From positions 1 to 64,000 of the forward strand of contig JASLED010000067.1 of assembly GCA_030151255.1 (NCBI GenBank): a stretch of 64,000 nt of DNA, read 5' to 3'. The notes beneath the pieces were generated by a model. It searched no databases. It worked only from the letters and a program-made list of their open reading frames with translations, and was not told where the DNA came from. Positions within the stretch are counted from its first letter, which is position 1. Each line of letters opens with the position of its first letter. The stretch comes from Flavobacterium sp. Lineage in GTDB: Bacteria; Bacteroidota; Bacteroidia; Flavobacteriales; Flavobacteriaceae. This document shows positions 33,525-42,645 of this stretch, piece after piece. The translations under genes were made by a program, and so were the position numbers.

Positions 33525-34697
33525 TTAATGCTCTTCAGCATGATCATGATCTGCTACAGCCATTCCAATAAACAATGATGATAACATTGTAAAAATAAAC
33601 GCTTGTAAAAATGCAACTAAGATTTCTAAGAAAACTAAGAATGTAGATAAGAAAAATCCTATTCCTATTGCTCCTCCTGTTCCTAAAGTTTCTTTCATCA
33701 CGAAAATAATTGCAATAAGACCAAATACTACTGAGTGACCTGCTATAATGTTTGCAAACAAACGAACCATTAAAGAAAAAGGCTTGATTAACGCTCCTAA
33801 AACTTCAATTGGTGCCAACATTATTTTCATTGGCACAGGTACACCTGGCATCCAGAAAATATGTTTCCAATAATCTTTATTTGCAGAAAACTGAGTAATA
33901 ATAAATGTGAAGATTGCCAAACACGCTGTTACTGAAATACTACCTGTAACGTTAAATCCAAGTGGTGTTAATCCTAATAAATTCAATAAGAAAATTAAAA
34001 AGAAAACAGACAACAAGTATGGCATGAATTTTTTGTATTTGTCTTTTCCGATGTTTGGCACAGCCATTTCATCACGAACGTATAATACTAAAGGCTCTAA
34101 CGCTCTTGCAAATCCTTTTGGAAGATTATTTGGTCCTTTTTTGTAAGTTTTAGCTAAACCTAAGAACATAATGAAGATAAGCGCTGTTGTAAAAAACAAT
34201 GAAGCTACGTTCTTAGTAATAGAGAAATCTAATGGTTTCTCGTTTGTTGGATGATGATCAGCATCATAATTAATTACACCTGCTGCATCAGTTTTGTAGA
34301 TTTTACCGTGGTACAATTTGTATGTTTGTCCATCTTTTTCCACTAATTTCTTTCCGTGGTCAAATTCAGAAGACATAAATACCTTAAGCCCATTATCAAA
34401 TAAAATTACGGGTAATGGAAAACCGAAATTCTCACCTGTTTCCTCATTAGAGAAGAAAACAAAAGAATAATCGTCAGCTAAGTGGTGTTGAATATGCTCT
34501 TGCACTTTTTCTGCCTGAGTTTTTTCTCCAGTTACTTCATGCCCTTCAACTACTTCAAGGGTTTCATCAATTGATTGCTCCGTTTCTTGAAGAGATTTTT
34601 CAAGTTCTTGAGTCGTAGTTTGTGCGTATGAAAATACCGACGATGCTGTAAATAAAACAGCTACTAATAAATTCAGTGATTTCTTGAGAGTCACCAT
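33525..34697 (-). CDS. atpB: F0 ATP synthase a subunit with exported N-terminal domain
   Basis: Proton-channel subunit. The 390 residues exceed the usual 240-270 because residues about 1-160 form an added segment: a signal-like helix (1-25), an acidic helical stretch, and a small beta-rich part (FGFPLPVILFDNGLKVFMSS). The standard a-subunit follows, with the essential Arg in PFSLMVRLFANIIAGH and five or six membrane helices. The C-terminus is acidic/His-rich (DHDHAEEH). Extended AtpB proteins occur in Bacteroidota; the role of the extra domain is not known to me. It has its own promoter upstream. Confidence 0.95.
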   Translation of the reverse strand: MVTLKKSLNLLVAVLFTASSVFSYAQTTTQELEKSLQETEQSIDETLEVVEGHEVTGEKTQAEKVQEHIQHHLADDYSFVFFSNEETGENFGFPLPVILFDNGLKVFMSSEFDHGKKLVEKDGQTYKLYHGKIYKTDAAGVINYDADHHPTNEKPLDFSITKNVASLFFTTALIFIMFLGLAKTYKKGPNNLPKGFARALEPLVLYVRDEMAVPNIGKDKYKKFMPYLLSVFFLIFLLNLLGLTPLGFNVTGSISVTACLAIFTFIITQFSANKDYWKHIFWMPGVPVPMKIMLAPIEVLGALIKPFSLMVRLFANIIAGHSVVFGLIAIIFVMKETLGTGGAIGIGFFLSTFLVFLEILVAFLQAFIFTMLSSLFIGMAVADHDHAEEH

Positions 34698-34739
34698 ATC
34701 TTAACTTCTTTGAATTTTTATGGTTCTTAAAATTTTGTG

Positions 34740-34747
34740 CAAAAGTA
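34740..34747 (-). promoter_or_regulatory. -7 box TACTTTTG of atpBEFHAG
   Basis: Minus-strand TACTTTTG is a perfect match to the strong Bacteroidota box and leaves a 36-nt leader before atpB. It lies after the DUF6168 gene, so the six structural genes can be transcribed apart from the two upstream small genes. Confidence 0.6.
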
Positions 34748-34802
34748 CAATAAATCTTATACAATCATACCTTTATACAAAACTTTTTTTACGAACATTT
34801 TT

Positions 34803-35201
34803 TTATGTATTCTTCTTATTTAAAATATTATAGGCTACAAATGCATCTCCCGCTAGGAAAATCAAGACAATTGCCAAAAAATTAAATTTAAATGCTTGCT
34901 CTACCTGTTCGTTATCCAAAGCTTCCTGAACATATAAATAACTAGCAATCAATCTCAAAGTAATTAATCCTAAAAAAACAAAACCTAAATTTTCTGGCAA
35001 ACTATTTTTAATACCATACAATGCGAAAAACACAATTAGAGAGAATAAAATTTCGAATGCGTAAAACTTTTCTAAAGTAAATCCCATATTTGTTAAAGAT
35101 TCGCTACTGTCGGTAAGCGCTACAAATGCATAATGCAATGCAAAAATCACAATTAATGCAATTAATAATTGTAAACCTACTTTTATACTTCCTTTGTCCA
35201 T
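34803..35201 (-). CDS. DUF6168-like small membrane protein in the AtpI position
   Basis: A 132-residue protein with four predicted membrane helices (about 8-28, 44-64, 72-91, 106-126). It resembles the DUF6168 family of Flavobacteriia. It follows the AtpZ-like gene by 3 nt and precedes atpB, the position held by atpI in many ATP synthase operons. AtpI helps assemble the c-ring, so a similar assembly role is a reasonable but untested inference. No charged membrane residues typical of transporters stand out. Confidence 0.65.
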   Translation of the reverse strand: MDKGSIKVGLQLLIALIVIFALHYAFVALTDSSESLTNMGFTLEKFYAFEILFSLIVFFALYGIKNSLPENLGFVFLGLITLRLIASYLYVQEALDNEQVEQAFKFNFLAIVLIFLAGDAFVAYNILNKKNT

Positions 35202-35204
35202 GAA

Positions 35205-35423
35205 CTAATTCATTTTATTTAATTGATTAACTTGTTTTATAACTTGATACAAAGCTAATCCTACTCCCAATAACGTACAAATTTTATTTGCCAAACCATC
35301 TTCCAATGTATATTTTTGGTCAATCCAATCACCTAATTTGCTCGATAAAAAAATGGTTATACCCATCTGTAAAGGAATATTAATGAGTGACAACCAACGT
35401 TTTGAAGAATTATTTTTACTCAT
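35205..35423 (-). CDS. AtpZ/AtpI-family protein
   Basis: A 72-residue protein with two membrane helices (about 12-30 and 45-62) and the family core MGITIFLSSKLGDWIDQKY. AtpZ-type proteins accompany ATP synthase genes and are linked to assembly or divalent-cation supply. It is the first gene after the sprE-bactofilin terminator and 3 nt upstream of the DUF6168-like gene. Confidence 0.8.
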   Translation of the reverse strand: MSKNNSSKRWLSLINIPLQMGITIFLSSKLGDWIDQKYTLEDGLANKICTLLGVGLALYQVIKQVNQLNKMN

Positions 35424-35548
35424 TATTTTTTCTTTTTTGACGTATTATATTATTTAAAAACAGAATTTTATTTTTTAATGCGTTTTTTAGACTATAAAGA
35501 TATTAATTATCACTTAATATTCTGTTTATCAAACTATAAGTTCAAAAA

Positions 35549-35580
35549 AAGAGTTCAAGACTTGCCTGAACTCTTTTTAA
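35549..35580 (-). terminator. Terminator after the bactofilin gene
   Basis: AAAGAGTTCA and TGAACTCTTT pair around a 9-nt loop, followed by a T-run on the minus strand. It separates the sprE-bactofilin unit from the ATP synthase genes. Confidence 0.85.
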
Positions 35581-35591
35581 AAAATTTAATA

Positions 35592-35969
35592 TTATAATTC
35601 TGTATCGCCCTTCATTTGGCAATTTACCTGAAAATCCGCGCCTGGCTCAACAGCCAACCTTCCTACCTGAACAGCTCCTTTTACTTTTGCACGTGATTTT
35701 ATTGCTAATAATTCTTTTACAATAATATCACCTACTACTTCTCCTTCAATCTCTGCATTTTCACAAGAAATATTACCTGTAATCTTAGCAACTGGCCCTA
35801 GTACTAACCTACCTTTTATTGTTACATTTCCATCAATTATTCCATCGATACGAATATCTGCAATTGCTTCTATATCTCCTTTTATTTTTGTTCCTTCAAC
35901 AATACGATTGGTTTGTCCCAACAAATCCAATCCTAAAGTTTTGGTGTTTTTTTTTGTTTTCTCAAACAT
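35592..35969 (-). CDS. Bactofilin (polymer-forming cytoskeletal protein)
   Basis: A 125-residue protein made almost wholly of the bactofilin right-handed beta-helix (repeating G-x-I/V hexad-like units such as IRIDGIIDGNVTIKGRLVLG), with short flexible ends. Bactofilins self-assemble into membrane-linked filaments that position cell-wall or polar machinery. It follows sprE by 5 nt, so a scaffold for the gliding/secretion apparatus is an attractive inference. Confidence 0.9.
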   Translation of the reverse strand: MFEKTKKNTKTLGLDLLGQTNRIVEGTKIKGDIEAIADIRIDGIIDGNVTIKGRLVLGPVAKITGNISCENAEIEGEVVGDIIVKELLAIKSRAKVKGAVQVGRLAVEPGADFQVNCQMKGDTEL

Positions 35970-35974
35970 ATTAT

Positions 35975-38656
35975 TTACTGTGTTATATCAATTACTAGCG
36001 TAATAAATTCGTTTAAATTTTTCTTTATTTGAACAACAGCATAATCTTCTTGCATAATAGCAACAAACTTTATAGTGCTTGCTAATTTGTCGATAGCTGC
36101 TTCAGCTTCTGCCTTAGATTTAAATCCGTGAAGCACATAAATGCTTTGTCCTGGCAGATAATAATCTTCTGTAAACTTCAATCCTGTATTTGTTTCTACA
36201 CCAGCCAAGCGCTGCATTCTTGTTTTTAATTCTGCCGCTAAAGTAGCATCTTGTGACGGAGCTAATAAAATAACCTTCCAATGATTAGAATCTGCTGTTG
36301 CAAAATTTTTACTTTCCAATGCAGGAATTACATCTTTTAACAAACGAGCTGCTTCTCTTCCTTCTGGCGTAGAGCTATATGTTAATGCTAAATAATTTAA
36401 AGCCTCTTTATATTTTCTAACTCCTTGTGTTCTGGCAATAATGGATGCGTTTAGCAATTCAAATTTACTAATAAATTCGCTATCTACATTTTCCATAGCA
36501 TTTTGCATCAATGCAATCGACTCATCATAATTTTCATTAGCAAATGCTCGATATACATTTGCATAAATTTGCTCTGCCGAAAGATCTGTATTATTTTCTA
36601 AACTTAAATTTTGCAACAACTTAGCATATCTCGAATTTGGATAAGTGCTTACTATTAGCGCTTTCATGTATTGTGCTTTTGCCTCGTCAGTTTCTTCATA
36701 TAGCTTATAAAGCTTATACATTGTAGGCAAAATTAATCGTTCTTTTGGATCAAATAAAAGTAATTTTTCAAATCGATCAATTCCTTCAGAAATTTTACCA
36801 AAGCGTTCGCTATAAATAGACCCTAATTCAAAATAAGCTAAATCTCTACTTTCTTTTAGCTTTTCTATTACAAGGCTATCTGTTGGAATTTTATTAATAT
36901 ATGTAGCTATATTATAACGCGGATCGTCAAACGTTTCTTTTTCCGAAGCCATCTTTTTAGCTGTTTCTTCTGTTTTCTGTTCTTCTTCAGTATTTTGTGT
37001 TAACGCATTTTGAGAATCTTTCCATCTCCAATTATCAACCAAACGCCTGTTGCCCCATCTGCGTACAAAATCTGTTTTACCTTTCATCAATGCTTGATTA
37101 GAATAGAAATAAAATGTTGATTTTCCTCCTAATCCTGCCAAATTTGTTTCGCCCAACGACTTTTCAATTGCTTCACCAAAATTTGCCGTATTAAAAAAGT
37201 CTTGTCCTTGGCTTTTTCCACCTAAATTTGCCTGAAGTTTTCTAAAATCTTCTTTTTTAAGTTCATCAACATATTTTTGAAAATAAGCATCTCGTTGCTC
37301 TTTTGTCATGGCAACCAAATTTAGAATACTGTCATTGGTATGTGCCAATACTTCTAATCCAACCACTTCTTTTAACGATTCTCTTCTTTTGCTAATTCTA
37401 AAGGTTTCTTTTGCTTTCGCTGGCAACAATGTAAGTGCGCTATCGTAGAATTTACCTGCTTCTGCATATCCGGCAGAATTAAAATAAATATCTCCAATAC
37501 TCAAATAATTTTTAGCTTTTAGCTGTTTATCATCTTTACTTTGTTTAACGGCTCTCTTTAAATAATTGATTGCCATTTTATCATTATCCATTTCTTCATA
37601 ATACAATCCAACCTGACGATTTAGAACATCTAAATACGGGCGATTTTCTCTATCAGATAATAATTTTTTGTATTGTTTTAGAAAAGTTATAGAATCTGTT
37701 TTTTTGGCATCAGATAATTCAAACAATTCTGCATAAGCATGAATTGTATAAACACGTGGTGCTTTTCTGTTCATAGCTATAATTTGCTTGTAGCTATTTA
37801 CGGCATCTGTTTTTTTATTTAACCTGCTATCTAATTGACCAAGAATAAAAAGATAACGCGTTTTTAATTCATTGTTGGTACACAATGTTATTGCTGATTT
37901 TAAGGCTGTACTTGCACTATCAAGTTGTGATAAGTTTATATATCCTTGCGAAAGCATTGCATATGCTTCAGATTCGGTTTCTTTTCTGAACTGACCTTTG
38001 TGTAAACGCAATAATTCTTTTAGATTTTTGATTGCTAAATCATCATAACGCAAACGCAAGTTTGTTTTTTCTCGCCAAACCTTAGCTTCTGCTACTTGTT
38101 TGCTATTTGGATATTTGTACAATATGTAGTTAAAAGCTTCTAAAGCCGGTACAAATCGTCCATCGTAATAACGAGATTTACCCAACAGTAAATAAGCATC
38201 TGCCATTTGTCTGTTGTGTTCTCTACCTTTTATGTACATTGAATGCTTCTGAATAGCTTTTGCTGCTTTGCTTTCTGCTAATGCAAATCCTTGTCCTTCT
38301 TCATTAGCTTGATTTCCAAAACTTTTTCCATCTAAATTAATGTTATCAAGAACAGAGCTTTGTTTTGATTCTAAAGAAATTCCTTTTGCAAATTCGCGTT
38401 CAGGATCTACAGTAATTGCAATTCGTTCTATTGGTAAAATTTCCCAATAATCGTCAAAATATTCTTTTTTCAAGGCTTCTAAAGCCTCGCTATATGCTTC
38501 ATTTCCATGAAATAAGATATTATACTTTGTAGTTAAAGCATGATATTCTCTGTTTATTAATCGGTCTTTTTTTACAGAACAAGCCATAAAAAAACCCAAA
38601 GCCAAAACGATTCCTGTAAACTGTATGAAAGATATTTTTCTCAAACTATGTAGCAA
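35975..38656 (-). CDS. sprE: SprE/PorW-like type IX secretion lipoprotein
   Basis: An 893-residue lipoprotein (lipobox FFMAC, Cys26) with many TPR-like helical repeats over residues about 150-780 and a C-terminal SPOR-like segment (YVLHGFKSKAEAEAAIDKL). The N-terminus REYHALTTKYNILFHGN is the mark of the SprE/PorW family. SprE is required for gliding and type IX secretion in Flavobacterium; PorW in Porphyromonas links outer-membrane and motor parts. Cotranscribed with bactofilin. Confidence 0.9.
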   Translation of the reverse strand: MLHSLRKISFIQFTGIVLALGFFMACSVKKDRLINREYHALTTKYNILFHGNEAYSEALEALKKEYFDDYWEILPIERIAITVDPEREFAKGISLESKQSSVLDNINLDGKSFGNQANEEGQGFALAESKAAKAIQKHSMYIKGREHNRQMADAYLLLGKSRYYDGRFVPALEAFNYILYKYPNSKQVAEAKVWREKTNLRLRYDDLAIKNLKELLRLHKGQFRKETESEAYAMLSQGYINLSQLDSASTALKSAITLCTNNELKTRYLFILGQLDSRLNKKTDAVNSYKQIIAMNRKAPRVYTIHAYAELFELSDAKKTDSITFLKQYKKLLSDRENRPYLDVLNRQVGLYYEEMDNDKMAINYLKRAVKQSKDDKQLKAKNYLSIGDIYFNSAGYAEAGKFYDSALTLLPAKAKETFRISKRRESLKEVVGLEVLAHTNDSILNLVAMTKEQRDAYFQKYVDELKKEDFRKLQANLGGKSQGQDFFNTANFGEAIEKSLGETNLAGLGGKSTFYFYSNQALMKGKTDFVRRWGNRRLVDNWRWKDSQNALTQNTEEEQKTEETAKKMASEKETFDDPRYNIATYINKIPTDSLVIEKLKESRDLAYFELGSIYSERFGKISEGIDRFEKLLLFDPKERLILPTMYKLYKLYEETDEAKAQYMKALIVSTYPNSRYAKLLQNLSLENNTDLSAEQIYANVYRAFANENYDESIALMQNAMENVDSEFISKFELLNASIIARTQGVRKYKEALNYLALTYSSTPEGREAARLLKDVIPALESKNFATADSNHWKVILLAPSQDATLAAELKTRMQRLAGVETNTGLKFTEDYYLPGQSIYVLHGFKSKAEAEAAIDKLASTIKFVAIMQEDYAVVQIKKNLNEFITLVIDITQ

Positions 38657-38796
38657 ACTTTATATACAAACTACTTTATTACTTATTTAGTATTCCAATA
38701 GCAGTAAAAATACATCACTTTTCTAAACTATTTGCATCTGTTGAGAAATAAAAATTAGATTGTAGATAATCTTTTTGGCTTTTGAACTATTTTTTG

Positions 38797-39492
38797 CTAA
38801 ATATGAAAATAGCTTTCTAGCTCTTGATACGTAATATCTTTTGTATGAACGTTGTGTATCACATTTCCTTTTTCTAATACAACAATACGATCAGACACTT
38901 CAAAAGTATGTTGTAAATCGTGACTTGAAATAATAATTGTAGTTTCTCTTGTTTGCATTTTAGATTTTACTAACTCTTTTAACCTAATTTGAGTTGAAGG
39001 ATCTAAGTTTGCGAATGGTTCATCTAAAATTACTAATTCTGGCTTTCCGATAAACGCGCCAATAATTCCTATTTTCTTTTTATTTCCCAAAGAAAAATCT
39101 CTGATATATTTCTTTTGGTTTAGCACTTCACCATTAAAAAAGTATTCGTGCTCTAAAATAAATTCTGCCACAACATCTTTTGACCAACCACGCAAACTAC
39201 CTAAAAAAACAAAATATTCCTCTGCAGTAAGATATCCAATTAAAAAACTATCATCTAAAAAAGCAGAAGTATATGACTTCCATTGTTCTGAACTATTTAC
39301 ATCGTGTTCTTTTGAATAAATTTTTCCTGATGTTGGCTGAATTAAATCTAACAACACACTAAAGAAAGTAGTTTTTCCGGCGCCGTTGTTTCCAACCAAA
39401 CCAATACTTTCTCCTTTTCCGATTGTTAGTTCTTCTATATTTAAAACTTCGGCTGCACCGTATCTTTTCGTTAAATTTTCTACTCTTATCAT
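38797..39492 (-). CDS. ABC transporter ATP-binding protein
   Basis: A 231-residue ATPase with Walker A GNNGAGKTTF, a degenerate signature FSLGNKKKIGI in place of LSGGQ, Walker B ELVILDEPFANLDP, and the switch His in IISSHDL. It is 3 nt downstream of the membrane protein gene and drives that exporter. The substrate is unknown. The degenerate signature is common in ABC-2-type partners. Confidence 0.92.
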   Translation of the reverse strand: MIRVENLTKRYGAAEVLNIEELTIGKGESIGLVGNNGAGKTTFFSVLLDLIQPTSGKIYSKEHDVNSSEQWKSYTSAFLDDSFLIGYLTAEEYFVFLGSLRGWSKDVVAEFILEHEYFFNGEVLNQKKYIRDFSLGNKKKIGIIGAFIGKPELVILDEPFANLDPSTQIRLKELVKSKMQTRETTIIISSHDLQHTFEVSDRIVVLEKGNVIHNVHTKDITYQELESYFHI

Positions 39493-39495
39493 GTT

Positions 39496-40953
39496 TTATT
39501 TCTTTTTATAAGCAATTAATGCTTTGTATTTTTCTCTTTTATAAATCTGCTCTATTTTGGCAAAAATTGGTTTATTAAAAAACAAGCCAATTATTCCAAA
39601 CAAAATCAATAAACCAATTCCGCCCCAAAAAGGATACATCAAATTGCCAATTACAAAAAACAACATTGGTAATAACATCTTTGGAAGTGTAATTAATAAT
39701 AACTTCAAACTAAAAGCATTTTTATCGCCAAAAACACCTTTTGATGAAGTTAAATCTATTGGAGATTTTAAATAAGCCCCTCCCCACAATACAATATAAC
39801 CGTTAATACCAATATTGTATATGCCCATCCCTATTATCAGATAAAACAATTCAGGATAAATAAAATAATAGAAGAAACATAGAACAGTAGATATAAGTGT
39901 TCCAAAAGCTATAATTAACCATTTTGACTTTAAATAATCTACATAACTAACATTTTGAGTCATAAACAATGGGTAATAAGCAGAATCCCAACTTGGCACA
40001 TATTGTCCAAACATCATTAAAAATCCACCAGTAGAGAAAAAGGCACCAAGTAATAACGTACTAGGAACTTCATCATTATAAACCAACAATGCATAACCCA
40101 TAAATAGAACGCTCAGAATTACAGTAACTCTTGCTCTCTTATTACGAAGAATTAAACGAATATCATTACGTAAAAAAGGCGCAAAACCACCTAAATTATC
40201 TAGCCAAGATAATTGTATATCTCGTCCAATATTATCATTTCCTTCTCCAAAATTATCTAAATACAATCGCTTTATATAAAATTGATATAGCACATAAATT
40301 ACAATTATCAATATCAAAAAATACGCTATTGCTGAAGCTGGAAAAACATATGGTAAACTATATATATATTGCGTATAAATTGTTGGATCTACAATTTCAT
40401 AATATTGTAACAAACCTCCGGCGCAAACCACACCAACAACAGCATAAAACAAAGGCGAATATGCTTTTGTAATAATAGTTATTGAATGTAACATAAGGAC
40501 AATACAATACATACCAATGCTCCAAGCTACAACTGTAATTGCACTTTCTCCTTTAGTATAAGCCATTATTGCAAATGGAATTAAAAATAATAATTGCACT
40601 GTGTTAAAAGCGGTGAAAAAAGTTTTTCCTACATAAAAAGCAACAATTTTTTTACGCGGAATATTTAAAATTAAATATTGCTTTATACTTGCTGTTGGCA
40701 CTTTTTGAAGAAAAAATCGGAAAGTAAACTCCACTGTAAAATAATAAACAATAAAACGACTAACCGTAAGTATTGCGCTTTGATTTGGAAAATATTCTTC
40801 GGCCATTTCATAAGCAGAAAAGCCAAACAACAACATCATCAATCCGATATAAACTATCCCAATCCATTTAAAGATTGTAACAACAACATCTAATTTACTC
40901 TTGTTGCCTCTTGCTAAACTTTTTTTCTCTAATGCTAAAAACCACTTATACAT
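39496..40953 (-). CDS. DUF5687-family ABC transporter permease
   Basis: A 485-residue integral membrane protein with about 12 hydrophobic helices, an N-terminal cytosolic coupling segment (MYKWFLALEKKSLARGNKS) and ABC-2-like topology. DUF5687 proteins in Bacteroidota are found with an ATP-binding partner as here. Exported substrate unknown. The upstream region has a possible weak -7 box (TAAGTTTA near 40990) and an orphan terminator. Confidence 0.82.
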   Translation of the reverse strand: MYKWFLALEKKSLARGNKSKLDVVVTIFKWIGIVYIGLMMLLFGFSAYEMAEEYFPNQSAILTVSRFIVYYFTVEFTFRFFLQKVPTASIKQYLILNIPRKKIVAFYVGKTFFTAFNTVQLLFLIPFAIMAYTKGESAITVVAWSIGMYCIVLMLHSITIITKAYSPLFYAVVGVVCAGGLLQYYEIVDPTIYTQYIYSLPYVFPASAIAYFLILIIVIYVLYQFYIKRLYLDNFGEGNDNIGRDIQLSWLDNLGGFAPFLRNDIRLILRNKRARVTVILSVLFMGYALLVYNDEVPSTLLLGAFFSTGGFLMMFGQYVPSWDSAYYPLFMTQNVSYVDYLKSKWLIIAFGTLISTVLCFFYYFIYPELFYLIIGMGIYNIGINGYIVLWGGAYLKSPIDLTSSKGVFGDKNAFSLKLLLITLPKMLLPMLFFVIGNLMYPFWGGIGLLILFGIIGLFFNKPIFAKIEQIYKREKYKALIAYKKK

Positions 40954-41018
40954 TCGCTATAAATTTTAAATAACAATTAATTAGTCCTTAAACTTACACA
41001 AACGTTACAAAGAAAAAA

Positions 41019-41054
41019 AAGAAACCTCTCGAAAATTACTCCAAGAGGTTTCTT
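41019..41054 (-). terminator. Orphan minus-strand terminator
   Basis: AAGAAACCTCT pairs with AGAGGTTTCTT around a 14-nt loop, and only on the minus strand is it followed by a T-run of eight. It sits upstream of the ABC permease gene and downstream of no known minus-strand gene, so it may end a short RNA starting within 41055-41182. Confidence 0.65.
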
Positions 41055-41158
41055 AAAAACTTAAACCAAAAAAACTATCATTATGAGTATTGTGTATTAC
41101 AAATTTCAGACCAAACTTGTTTTTTATGCATAAAAAAGTAGAATAGCAGAAATAATTT

Positions 41159-41166
41159 TATCTTTG
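41159..41166 (+). promoter_or_regulatory. -7 box TATCTTTG of the conserved hypothetical gene
   Basis: TATCTTTG fits the consensus and leaves a leader of about 10 nt before the ATG at 41183. Confidence 0.55.
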
Positions 41167-41182
41167 TTTAAATTTTAATCTC

Positions 41183-41590
41183 ATGAAAAAAGATATTGAA
41201 ATACCTGTAGTTACTGATGTTGAAATAGTAATTGTAAAAGAATATAACGATGATTTTTTACAAGATGCTTGGTATGCTTATTTATTTAATAATACAAATG
41301 AACCAATAGAAGCTATTATGATTGTATCTAAAGCAGATGGTGAATTAAACGATGAGCAACGCACATCTAGTATTTTTAGACATGCTTTTCCTTCATTAGG
41401 CGCAAACGAATCTTTAAAAGTTGAATTGTTGGATGAGGCTATTTTTGACCTTAGCAATACATTTATGCTTACCTATTTTCAGGGAGCTAAACTTTTTGAC
41501 AAAAACTTCGTGTTTCCTGCACAAAGTATTTCGGACGATGTACTAACCGAATTAAAGTTTTCTGATAAAAAAGGAATTTTAGCAAAGTAA
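41183..41590 (+). CDS. Conserved hypothetical protein (Bacteroidota)
   Basis: A 135-residue cytosolic protein without signal peptide or membrane helix. It is acidic, with an alternating-strand pattern (VTDVEIVIVKEYNDDF, WYAYLFNNTNEPIEAIMIVSKADG) suggesting a beta-sandwich. I recognise it only as a type recurring in Flavobacteriia, with no assigned function. It is monocistronic with a well-formed promoter and terminator, so it is a real gene. Confidence 0.75.
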   Translation: MKKDIEIPVVTDVEIVIVKEYNDDFLQDAWYAYLFNNTNEPIEAIMIVSKADGELNDEQRTSSIFRHAFPSLGANESLKVELLDEAIFDLSNTFMLTYFQGAKLFDKNFVFPAQSISDDVLTELKFSDKKGILAK

Positions 41591-41602
41591 ACTTTTTATA
41601 CT

Positions 41603-41637
41603 AAAAACGGTCTGTTTCTTTAAACAGACCGTTTTTA
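41603..41637. terminator. Bidirectional terminator
   Basis: ACGGTCTGTTT and AAACAGACCGT pair around CTTT with A- and T-runs outside, between the hypothetical gene and convergent terC. Confidence 0.92.
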
Positions 41638-41640
41638 GTT

Positions 41641-42624
41641 TTATACAGTAGGCTTTGGTGGAAATAATAAAGATAGAATTACCGATAATAATAAAACGCT
41701 ACCAATTACTGCCAATGAAACCATTGAATCTACATGAACAAATGGCGATATAATCATCTTAACTCCAATAAACGATAAAATGATTGCTAAGCCATATTTT
41801 AACTTAGAAAATTTATCCATAAAGTTTGCCAGCAAGAAATATAATGAACGCAAACCAAGAATTGCAAATATATTTGATGTGTATAAAATAAACGGATCAT
41901 CTGGCGCAATAGCAAAAATTGCAGGAATGCTATCAACAGCAAACACAAGATCAGTAAATTCAATAACCATTAATGCTACAAATAACGGAGTTGCCATTTT
42001 TACGCCATTTTTAATTGTAAAAAACTTTTCTCCATCGTAATCATCACTTACTTTAAAAAATTTGTGTACCATTCGTACAGCAAAGTTCTTTGATAAATCT
42101 TGCTCTTCGTTATGATCATCTTTTGCAAACCAAGATTTTATTCCAGAAATCAATAAAAAAGCCCCAAAAATGGTTAATACAACGTTTATTTCTACTTCTT
42201 TTCCAAGTAATTCAAACGCAGGCAAATAAGTATGATTGATTAATTCTACTCCTGCAAAAATAAATATAGCTCTAAAAACCAATGCGCCTATAATTCCCCA
42301 AAACAATACACGATGATGTAGTTCTTTCGGAACCTTAAAAAAGGTAAACACAAGAATAAACACAAATAAGTTATCTACAGATAGCGCTTTTTCTATCCAA
42401 TAAGCAGACTGAAAACGAGCAAAGTTTTCAAAATCCATATAATAATAGATAACTCCACTAAATGTCATGGCAAGTCCAATCCAAACTACAGTCCAAATAA
42501 GTGCTTCTTTGGTAGAAACCTCATGACTTTTTCGATTAAAAATTCCTAAATCAAGCAGAAGCATTACAAAAACAACAATGCCGAAAATTGCCAAAAGACC
42601 AGGATGGTTAATTAAATGATCCAT
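41641..42624 (-). CDS. TerC/Alx-family membrane protein
   Basis: A 327-residue integral membrane protein with about nine helices. It has the family acidic motifs within helices (ALSVDNLFVFIL and EFTDLVFAVDSIPA), which in Alx/TerC-type exporters are implicated in Mn2+ handling and tellurite resistance. Alx-type is favoured over short TerC by length. The promoter lies about 15 nt upstream of the start codon, so there is no room for a manganese riboswitch leader. Confidence 0.9.
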   Translation of the reverse strand: MDHLINHPGLLAIFGIVVFVMLLLDLGIFNRKSHEVSTKEALIWTVVWIGLAMTFSGVIYYYMDFENFARFQSAYWIEKALSVDNLFVFILVFTFFKVPKELHHRVLFWGIIGALVFRAIFIFAGVELINHTYLPAFELLGKEVEINVVLTIFGAFLLISGIKSWFAKDDHNEEQDLSKNFAVRMVHKFFKVSDDYDGEKFFTIKNGVKMATPLFVALMVIEFTDLVFAVDSIPAIFAIAPDDPFILYTSNIFAILGLRSLYFLLANFMDKFSKLKYGLAIILSFIGVKMIISPFVHVDSMVSLAVIGSVLLLSVILSLLFPPKPTV

Positions 42625-42645
42625 ATTTTTTTATTTATTTGAGTA

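Noticed and set aside
41081..41133. 16-codon frames on both strands between divergent genes
   Set aside because: Such short frames are expected by chance. Only the nearby orphan terminator makes the minus-strand one worth mentioning.
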